Source: Chitinophaga pinensis
GTDB lineage: Bacteria > Bacteroidota > Bacteroidia > Chitinophagales > Chitinophagaceae
NCBI GenBank assembly: GCA_945866165.1
Contig: CAMBGO010000141.1
Coordinates: forward strand, 1-6,482
Length of the DNA: 6,482 bases
Direction of reading: 5' to 3'
Under the pieces are notes generated by a model. It was given only the letters and a program-made list of their open reading frames with translations. It was not told the DNA's origin and searched no databases. Positions within the stretch are counted from its first letter, which is position 1. Every line of letters starts with the position of its first letter. Below, in pieces: positions 1 to 5,895 of the stretch. The position numbers and the translations under genes were made by a program.

Positions 1-1
1 T

Positions 2-370
2 CTAAAAGGCAATAAATATAATTACATTGATAGTATATAAATTAATGTTGGCTTCAATGAAGATCAAGTAACAAAATATACTTTTAATGTTAGTAAAGTT
101 CAAATTCCAGAAAATATTACATTTTTAAATAAGCACGGTATTTCTATTCTTCAAAATATTTTTGTTTACGATTACTATTGGCGTCTTTTTCGAAATTTAA
201 AAATTCGATCAATTGAAGAAGTTCAAGTCTATGAGGGCCTCTTTGTTCCTAATCAAATAATTGAGTTATTGAAATTTCAAACTAAAATTCCGCTGAATAT
301 TTTGAATTATGGAATGATGTCAAAATTTTTTATGCTATTTTCTTATGTAATGAAACTTAGATTGAAGTAA
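2..370 (+). pseudogene. 3' part of an interrupted gene of unknown function
   Basis: One plus-strand frame is open from 41 to the TAA at 368-370, about 109 codons. Its composition is protein-like, with an aromatic-rich middle (VYDYYWRLFRNLKIRS) and a basic, hydrophobic end (SKFFMLFSYVMKLRLK). The same frame runs from the left edge as LKGNKYNYIDSI, is cut by TAA at 38-40, and resumes as INVGFNEDQ. No ATG occurs before 314 and the first TTG is at 269, so the 41-370 frame cannot be a normal complete gene. No other plus frame reads from the left edge into it. I infer a nonsense mutation in the 3' portion of a longer gene; a sequencing error is the alternative. I do not recognise the family. Its position beside glycosyltransferase genes hints at a surface-polysaccharide locus. 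The stop lies 14 bases inside the convergent glycosyltransferase gene. Confidence 0.4.
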
Positions 371-1466
371 TAACTTTTTGAACAATATTTACCCATGCAT
401 ATTTTTCATAATATTCTTCTGGAATTTCATCATCTTGATTTGTTGTTTCTGTGATTTTCTTAACAAATCCTTCCCAATCATCATTTCCTACAACCCTTAG
501 TTTTTCTCCACAAACAGACTTGTTAACTCCAATTGCTCCATTTTCTGTTGCAATTACTGTTGCTCCTAATCCAAGGGCTTCTATCATTTTTGTTTTCACT
601 CCACCACCCGTATTAACTGGATTCAATAATACATCAGCTGCTTTGGTATATTGATCTATATCGTTTACAAAACCAGCATAAAAAACATGTTGATCATTCC
701 ATTTTTTTAAACCTTCAAATTCAGCAGGTAAATTTTTACCGGCAATTAATATATTGTATTTCAATCCTGTTTTTAGTAGTAAGGGATTTATTTTATTAAG
801 TATATCTCTAAGTGCATTTGAGTTGGGTGAGTAGTTTAATAGTCCATTGAAAAACAATAATTTATATTCAGGATTAAGCAAATGTTTTATACATACCTCT
901 TCTTTGCTTATTTTTTTATCTTTTGGATATTCATTTTGTGTTATTCCATAGGGTATAATTATACATTTCCCTTCATCAATATCCATTTTATTCGACATCC
1001 AAAGTTTATCATCATCAGATATACAAAATATTTTATCTGCTTTTTTTAGAATCCAATTTTCATAAATTTTCAATAACCACCACCACCATTTACCTAGAGA
1101 TCGGAATCGCTCATTTTCTATATTAAGCGTATGGATTACTAATTTTACACCTGTGAGGTATTTTAAAATGACCCCAACCCAACCAATATATGGTTGTGTT
1201 ATTATTATCGTTGCAATTTTTTTGTCTTTGATGATTTTGCGTATCTGACCAATAATTAAAATATCAATGTATCTTAATCTACTTTTTTTTAGTAAAGGCA
1301 GATATACATAATTTTCAATTTTTGATGCGTCGTTGTCCTTCGTTCCAACAGCATATAAGTCTGTTATTCTTCCTAGATATTCAAGAAAATAATGAATGTA
1401 TTTTTGACCACCAGAATTAACTGGCAAATAACTATAGCTTGCAATATTTAGAATTCTTTTGTTCAA
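357..1466 (-). CDS. GT4-like glycosyltransferase (GT-B fold)
   Basis: This 369-residue protein is predicted to move a sugar from an activated nucleotide donor to a glycan or lipid-linked acceptor at the cytoplasmic membrane face. The N-terminal acceptor domain opens with RILNIASYSYLPVNSGGQ (residues 4-21), including the GGQ loop typical of the family, and has IHTLNIENERF (111-121). The C-terminal donor domain has FFNGLLNYSPN (205-215), AGFVNDI (264-270) and the nucleotide-sugar loop NTGGGVKTKMIEALGLG (285-301), with the conserved glutamate at 296. No membrane segment or signal peptide is evident. The start is TTG: an in-frame stop lies at 1491-1493, no ATG occurs between it and the conserved N-terminus, and the first internal Met is residue 157. 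The gene begins 4 bases after the yfhO stop, so the two are probably co-transcribed. Substrate and linkage cannot be read from the sequence. Four consecutive Trp codons occur at residues 127-130. Confidence 0.9.
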   Translation of the reverse strand: MNKRILNIASYSYLPVNSGGQKYIHYFLEYLGRITDLYAVGTKDNDASKIENYVYLPLLKKSRLRYIDILIIGQIRKIIKDKKIATIIITQPYIGWVGVILKYLTGVKLVIHTLNIENERFRSLGKWWWWLLKIYENWILKKADKIFCISDDDKLWMSNKMDIDEGKCIIIPYGITQNEYPKDKKISKEEVCIKHLLNPEYKLLFFNGLLNYSPNSNALRDILNKINPLLLKTGLKYNILIAGKNLPAEFEGLKKWNDQHVFYAGFVNDIDQYTKAADVLLNPVNTGGGVKTKMIEALGLGATVIATENGAIGVNKSVCGEKLRVVGNDDWEGFVKKITETTNQDDEIPEEYYEKYAWVNIVQKVITSI

Positions 1467-1470
1467 AAAG

Positions 1471-3966
1471 TTATTCTTTGCCAGATTTATTTATTAGATT
1501 CTTCAGTATAGGTATAAAGTTGGCTAAAAGTAATATCCATATTGCTAGGCTGGCACCAATGGCAACCGGTACTGATTTTGTATATGATTCAGGCTTAAAT
1601 TCAAATTTGATTTCATGCTTACCTGCTGGTATTTCCACTCCCCTTAAAACATAATTTGTTTTGTATATAGGGCTTTCCTTTCCATCAATATATGCCTTCC
1701 ATCCAAATTGATAATACACTTCACTGAAAACGGCAAAGGAGTTTCCTGCATTGTTTGACTGATAGTAAACATTGTCATGATCATTTTTGACCAACCAAAT
1801 AGAATCTCCTGCTGCCTTGCTTATATTTTTATTTTTTATTTCTGTTTCAACAATCGCATCATCTTTTATTTTTAAGCTATCTAAACCAGCCATAACCTTG
1901 GTTGGTTCTTGTATTGTAGTTACTTTGTTCACTAACCAACATGTTCCAGCTGCATCTGGGTTGAATTGGTATTTTATTTGTCCCGATTGTTGATCCCGAA
2001 ATATAAAATATTTTGTATTCAACATATTTACCGTTGGCATACAATTTGGAAACTTGTATAGTTGATTTTCAATAAGATCTTGATAGATGCTCAGTTTTGC
2101 AGCATGGTACCCTCCAATGCTTTGATGAAATACAGATGTAATTGCGTTGCCATTAAACGCAGCACTAATCCCATTTGAAATATCCAATACCCTGTAGGTA
2201 CCAGTATCTTTTGAGATTTCTAAGTTATGTGGTGCAGCTATAAAAGTAGATTCATTTTCTTCTTTCTCTTGAAAATTCTTTTCACTAAAGTATTTTGAAT
2301 CTATCACAAATATATCTATCAGTGAAAGCACTCCAATTATTGCAATTGCAACTATGGCATTAATTTGTTTTTTTAGAAATAGCCAAACTGAAATGGCCGC
2401 AATTAAAACAAAAAACAAGCTTCTAAAGATGTCGCTTAACATCAATGATTTCCTATCTTCTTTTAATCCGTCTACAAAATTATTGACTTGCGTAAGAATT
2501 GCTTCTCTCTGCTCAACATTACTGATTTGCGATACCTGTTTTAAAAGAGTTTCATCATTTTCAGTTTTAAAGGTTGAACTCATATATAGAATAAAGGCCA
2601 AAACAAAAACCGATAACACCACCGCTAATCCTTTTTTATATTCTTTCAGTCCAGTCTTTATAAAATCTGAATAGAAGATAGCCTGACTCGCTATAACGGC
2701 ACTTAGTGCAAATATGAAGGTGGGTATCACCATGATCATACTTGGTGCCCTGAATTTATTATAAAAGGGTAGGTGATCGAGTAGGAATACATTGAAGGTT
2801 TCAAAGTAAAGTCCCCAGCTCATCATAAAGGTGAATGCCACCACCGCAATCATCCACCATTTGTGTTTATTTGGAATAAAGCTCAGTCCTAGCAATGCTA
2901 AAAAACAAACAATGGCTCCCGAATAGGGCGGACCTGCTGTTCCTGAAGTTATGCCCCCCCAATAAAACTGAATATACCCCTGTAGTTGTTGTGCCAACTC
3001 TTGTGGCATTTGTTGCAAGGCTTCAATTCCCTTGGAATCTGCTTGATCTACTTCCATATTGCCTGAGCTTCCTCCATAAATCATGGGGAACATCATTACC
3101 AGCGGTTCTGATTTAAAAAAGCTATAGCTAAGTGCATAGTCTTTGCTTAATCCAGTTTTTGTGTTTTTGCTCGTAGCATTTGCTAGTACACTACCTCCTC
3201 TGATAGATGCCTTCGAATATTCATAGGTAGTTGCAAGTATAACTGCATTGCAGAACAGTCCTATTAATCCTGCTGCAATTGCCAATGAAAATGCTTTTAT
3301 TAGATGCAAATACTTCTTCTCCTTAATCCAATCAAATGCATATCCAACTGACATGAATACCGCAATGATAAAAGCATAGTATGCAATTTGAGGATGGTTC
3401 ACAGATACCATTGAGCCTGTGAACAAAGCTGTGAGTGCAGTTCCTAATAGAAGCCGCCCCTGGTAAAGTAATATCAATGAGCCTATAAAAGCTGGTAGAT
3501 ATCCAATGGCTAGCATTTTAGTATCATGTCCAACTGAGATGATTATAGGATTGTATGTGGCGTATGCATAGGCAAGTGATCCAATGATGCTTATGTATGA
3601 ATTAATTTTTAATATCTGAGTTAATAGATAAAAACAAATTGAAGCTAGAATGAAAAAGTAAAATGGTTTTGGTAGTCCAAGGCTTAGTATGTTAAAAGCA
3701 TACCCAATGGTAAATGGATTGGGTGCAGAAATTGCTATTTGATAGCCAGGCATTCCACTGAACATGCCATTTGACCACAAGGGTAGGGTGCCGTATTTTT
3801 CTTCATATTTTCGTTGGTCTTCATACATTGCTTTCCATTGCATGGTATCAGATTGCTGCAATACCTTACCGTCCAATGCTGGCTTGCAAAAAACAATTGC
3901 AACAATCAAAAAGATCATTAAAGCAAGTAGATGTGGATAGATTGCTTTCAGGTTGAAGAGCTTCAT
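1471..3966 (-). CDS. YfhO-family membrane protein (GT-C-like)
   Basis: An 831-residue polytopic inner-membrane protein. YfhO proteins resemble GT-C glycosyltransferases, which take sugars from polyprenyl-phosphate carriers outside the cytoplasm; Bacillus YfhO is linked to lipoteichoic acid glycosylation, an acceptor absent from Gram-negative cells. Visible features are a first membrane segment (about 12-27), then an outer loop with an acidic residue in LQQSDTMQW (36-44) where GT-C enzymes often carry a catalytic Asp, and LWSNGMFSGMPGYQ (63-76). About ten further hydrophobic segments lie between 101 and 556. A soluble domain of about 240 residues (560-800) follows, ending in FGWKAYIDGKESPIYKTN (754-771) and VEIPAGKHEIKFEFKPESY (777-795). 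A last membrane helix (about 800-822) and basic tail close the protein. The ATG is followed by a basic-hydrophobic N-terminus and no upstream extension is needed. The family call is firm; the catalytic role and acceptor are inferred. Confidence 0.92.
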   Translation of the reverse strand: MKLFNLKAIYPHLLALMIFLIVAIVFCKPALDGKVLQQSDTMQWKAMYEDQRKYEEKYGTLPLWSNGMFSGMPGYQIAISAPNPFTIGYAFNILSLGLPKPFYFFILASICFYLLTQILKINSYISIIGSLAYAYATYNPIIISVGHDTKMLAIGYLPAFIGSLILLYQGRLLLGTALTALFTGSMVSVNHPQIAYYAFIIAVFMSVGYAFDWIKEKKYLHLIKAFSLAIAAGLIGLFCNAVILATTYEYSKASIRGGSVLANATSKNTKTGLSKDYALSYSFFKSEPLVMMFPMIYGGSSGNMEVDQADSKGIEALQQMPQELAQQLQGYIQFYWGGITSGTAGPPYSGAIVCFLALLGLSFIPNKHKWWMIAVVAFTFMMSWGLYFETFNVFLLDHLPFYNKFRAPSMIMVIPTFIFALSAVIASQAIFYSDFIKTGLKEYKKGLAVVLSVFVLAFILYMSSTFKTENDETLLKQVSQISNVEQREAILTQVNNFVDGLKEDRKSLMLSDIFRSLFFVLIAAISVWLFLKKQINAIVAIAIIGVLSLIDIFVIDSKYFSEKNFQEKEENESTFIAAPHNLEISKDTGTYRVLDISNGISAAFNGNAITSVFHQSIGGYHAAKLSIYQDLIENQLYKFPNCMPTVNMLNTKYFIFRDQQSGQIKYQFNPDAAGTCWLVNKVTTIQEPTKVMAGLDSLKIKDDAIVETEIKNKNISKAAGDSIWLVKNDHDNVYYQSNNAGNSFAVFSEVYYQFGWKAYIDGKESPIYKTNYVLRGVEIPAGKHEIKFEFKPESYTKSVPVAIGASLAIWILLLANFIPILKNLINKSGKE

Positions 3967-4002
3967 TCTGTGTTATTTATGTATGACAAAGTAGATTCGA
4001 AA

Positions 4003-4010
4003 CAAAGATA
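4003..4010 (-). promoter_or_regulatory. candidate Bacteroidota -7 element for yfhO
   Basis: Read on the minus strand this is TATCTTTG, a full match to the Bacteroidota -7 consensus TAnnTTTG. It lies 36 bases upstream of the yfhO ATG, giving a plausible leader of about 30 bases. No TTG or TTTG is present about 19-21 bases further upstream, so the -33 half is missing. In AT-rich DNA an 8-base match with two free positions can occur by chance. Confidence 0.3.
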
Positions 4011-4016
4011 TTGATT

Positions 4017-4069
4017 TAGGCCTTAGAATATTGCTTCGTTTATCTAAATTTGCAAGCCACTTAAGCCTA
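4017..4069. repeat. imperfect inverted repeat in the yfhO-mscL divergent region
   Basis: The arms are TAGGCCTTAG (4017-4026) and CTTAAGCCTA (4060-4069). They pair at 8 of 10 positions, with a 33-base spacer. The spacer contains the candidate mscL -7 motif. It could be an operator-like dyad for a dimeric regulator, or a chance match in a short AT-rich region. There is no T-tract beside it, so it does not look like a terminator. Confidence 0.25.
4045..4052 (+). promoter_or_regulatory. candidate Bacteroidota -7 element for mscL
   Basis: TAAATTTG fits the Bacteroidota -7 consensus TAnnTTTG and lies 83 bases upstream of the mscL ATG. No well-placed -33 TTTG is seen; the nearest TTG triplets (4011, 4031) are at the wrong distance. 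It would imply a leader of roughly 75 bases. It is listed as the best plus-strand candidate only. Confidence 0.2.
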
Positions 4070-4135
4070 TTTTATTAGACTTTACGCTAATGTTAAATCA
4101 ACAATAAATTTCATATACCTTAAACTTTTGTATAC

Positions 4136-4561
4136 ATGAGTTTTTTAAAAGAGTTCAAAAAATTTGCATTAAGAGGGAACTTGGTAGATATAGCAGTGGC
4201 CTTTGTAATGGGAGGTGCTTTTGGCAAGGTGGTATCTACATTTACCGATAAAATGGTTGCGCCTGTGATCGGCATTCTTACGGGTGGTCAGAATTTTAAC
4301 GACAAGAAAATCGTTCTTAAACAAGCTGCTGAAGAAGTGAAAGACCCTAGTGGAAATATAGTCATTCCTGCAAGTAATGAAGTAGATCTTGCCTGGGGCG
4401 CATTTGTAACTTCAATTATTGATTTTTTGATAGTCGCGCTAGTTATGTTCGTTATTATAAAAGCTATAAACTCACTAAAAAAGAAAGAAGAAGAAACACC
4501 TGCTGCTTTATCTAAGACCGAGGAATTACTTACTGAAATCAAGGAACTGTTGAAGAATTAA
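4136..4561 (+). CDS. mscL: large-conductance mechanosensitive channel MscL
   Basis: This 141-residue protein forms a homopentameric inner-membrane pore that opens under high membrane tension and releases solutes after hypo-osmotic shock. All family parts are present: the amphipathic N-terminal helix MSFLKEFKKFALRGN (1-15), the first helix VDIAVAFVMGGAFGKVV (17-33), a periplasmic loop rich in charge (about 50-83), the second helix from about 88 to 109 (FVTSIIDFLIVALVMFVIIK), a KKKEEE linker and the C-terminal bundle helix TEELLTEIKELLKN. By ungapped alignment of the N-terminus to E. coli MscL, the hydrophobic gate positions Leu19 and Val23 are Ile19 and Phe23, and Gly22 is Ala22. Length is near the usual 130-150. 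The ATG at 4136 places the conserved N-terminus exactly; no Shine-Dalgarno sequence precedes it. It is transcribed alone, divergent from yfhO and convergent with the NUDIX gene. Confidence 0.97.
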   Translation: MSFLKEFKKFALRGNLVDIAVAFVMGGAFGKVVSTFTDKMVAPVIGILTGGQNFNDKKIVLKQAAEEVKDPSGNIVIPASNEVDLAWGAFVTSIIDFLIVALVMFVIIKAINSLKKKEEETPAALSKTEELLTEIKELLKN

Positions 4562-4583
4562 TTTGAAAGCAATATGATAGGTT

Positions 4584-5048
4584 TTATTTTTTGTAGATGC
4601 TGTCAACTATATCTGCAACAACCTTGTCAATTGGCAAGCTTACAGCATGTGCTCCAAAATCGTCTAAACTGATTAGTCTGAAAGTTTCAGTTTCACCGGT
4701 TTCTTGATAAACCGCCAATTGCTTCTCATCAAAATCAAAATTCTTTTCCCTTAATGGGACTTTTATTTCTTCCAAAGGATGCACCCAATAGTAAATAGAA
4801 ACTATTTGATATGTTGAATCGAATGCAGACATCTGAAAGAAGTCTGTAGTATAAAGATGATCACCAACCCTTACCTTCAGATTCATTTCCTCCATAAATT
4901 CTCTGGCAAGACATTCCCTTGTACCTTCACCAAATTCTAGTCCGCCTCCCGGAAATTTTGTATAATAATTGCCCCTAATAAATTCATCACTTACAAGTAC
5001 TTTTTTTTCTTCTGTTATTAAAAGTCCATAAACACGGATCGTAAACAT
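4584..5048 (-). CDS. NUDIX hydrolase
   Basis: A 154-residue single-domain NUDIX protein, predicted to be a cytoplasmic metal-dependent hydrolase of a nucleoside diphosphate linked to another group. The Nudix box spans residues 35-57 (GGLEFGEG, then REFMEEMNL) and fits GX5EX7REUXEEXGU, except that Asn56 replaces the usual late Gly. The metal-binding glutamates at 50, 53 and 54 are present. The N-terminal strand (FTIRVYGLLI) and the KFPGGG turn before the box are typical. The remainder, including SIYYWVHPLEE (84-94) and a C-terminal helix, shows no second domain. Substrate cannot be deduced: candidates include nucleotide sugars, oxidised nucleotides or dinucleotide phosphates. The ATG is 40 bases after the dapF stop, so it may be the last gene of that transcript. 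Its stop faces mscL across 22 bases. Confidence 0.93.
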   Translation of the reverse strand: MFTIRVYGLLITEEKKVLVSDEFIRGNYYTKFPGGGLEFGEGTRECLAREFMEEMNLKVRVGDHLYTTDFFQMSAFDSTYQIVSIYYWVHPLEEIKVPLREKNFDFDEKQLAVYQETGETETFRLISLDDFGAHAVSLPIDKVVADIVDSIYKK

Positions 5049-5088
5049 TGTAAGAATTTAAGTTTTTTAAATCGAAAAAATTATTCAA

Positions 5089-5868
5089 CTACGAAATTGT
5101 GATCTCACCCTTATAAACAAATACTGCAGGTCCTATCAGCCAGATATTGCTGACCTGGTTTTCATTTTTTCTTTCAAATTCAACTTCCAATTTTCCGCCT
5201 AGTACTTTCACCTTTACAAGATGTTTTCCATCAATTGAGGTTGATGCAATAGCTGCTGCAGTAGCACCTGTCCCACAGCTTAATGTTTCATCTTCAACGC
5301 CACGCTCGTATGTTCTTAATGCTATACCTTCCTCAATTTGTTCTACAAAGTTTACATTGATTCCGTTTTGTTTGTATAATTCGCTGTAGCGTATTTTCTT
5401 GCCTTCATTATATACATCCAATTCTTTGATGCCAATAACATTTTTTATATAGTGTGGCGAGCCTGTGTTGAGCATCTTGTCATCGCCGATAGAACTAATA
5501 CCATTAACATCCTGCATCTTTAATTTTATGTTTCTGTCTTCATTGTATGATGCCAGGTGCTCACCATCAACCGCAATGAATTTATAAGTTGTTTTCTTGA
5601 TTCCCATGTCGTTCGCAAATTGAACCATACACCTTCCGCCATTACCACACATGCTTCCTTCCTTACCATCTGAATTGAAATATTTCATGCTGAAATCATA
5701 TCCATCAGCATTGCCAAGTAACATCAAACCATCAGCGCCAATGCCGAACTTCCTGTCACATAAGCCATGGACCTGCTTTTCATTGATTATGCTATACTCG
5801 CCTTTTCTGTTATCAAGGATGATAAAATCATTTCCAGTTCCTTGGTATTTGTAAAATTCAACTTTCAT
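5089..5868 (-). CDS. dapF: diaminopimelate epimerase
   Basis: This cytoplasmic, cofactor-independent enzyme converts LL- to meso-2,6-diaminopimelate, the lysine precursor and the cross-linking residue of Gram-negative peptidoglycan. Starting at ATG 5868 gives 259 residues, somewhat shorter than the roughly 275 of E. coli DapF. The N-terminal signature is KYQGTGNDFIILDN (7-20). The two catalytic cysteines are Cys74 in GSMCGNGGRC and Cys198 in TLSCGTGATAAA, with the substrate-binding YERGVEDE (187-194) and NSDGKEG (65-71) between and around them. An in-frame TTG at 5880 would add four residues (reading MNSY). I prefer the ATG because family members start close to the FxKxxGxGNDF motif. It follows the nucleoside phosphorylase by 27 bases and precedes the NUDIX gene by 40, all on one strand. 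No other lysine-pathway gene is in view. Nothing suggests loss of activity. Confidence 0.96.
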   Translation of the reverse strand: MKVEFYKYQGTGNDFIILDNRKGEYSIINEKQVHGLCDRKFGIGADGLMLLGNADGYDFSMKYFNSDGKEGSMCGNGGRCMVQFANDMGIKKTTYKFIAVDGEHLASYNEDRNIKLKMQDVNGISSIGDDKMLNTGSPHYIKNVIGIKELDVYNEGKKIRYSELYKQNGINVNFVEQIEEGIALRTYERGVEDETLSCGTGATAAAIASTSIDGKHLVKVKVLGGKLEVEFERKNENQVSNIWLIGPAVFVYKGEITIS

Positions 5869-5895
5869 ATAACTGTTCAATTCAGGTACTAAAAT

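Noticed and set aside
2354..2674. A 106-codon plus-strand open frame opposite yfhO
   Set aside because: It lies antisense to a long, well-supported membrane protein gene, has low-complexity Ser/Lys/Leu-rich content and resembles no family.
4129..4136. TGTATACA, an 8-base perfect palindrome ending at the A of the mscL ATG
   Set aside because: Short AT-rich palindromes are common by chance, and there is no second copy nearby to suggest an operator.
4288..4542. Minus-strand open frame opposite mscL
   Set aside because: It is a shadow of the clearly identified mscL gene and shows no motif of its own.
4562..4600. Possible bidirectional terminator between mscL and the NUDIX gene
   Set aside because: A T-rich run (GTTTTATTTTTTG) is present, but no GC-containing hairpin precedes it on either strand, and most of it lies within the NUDIX coding end.
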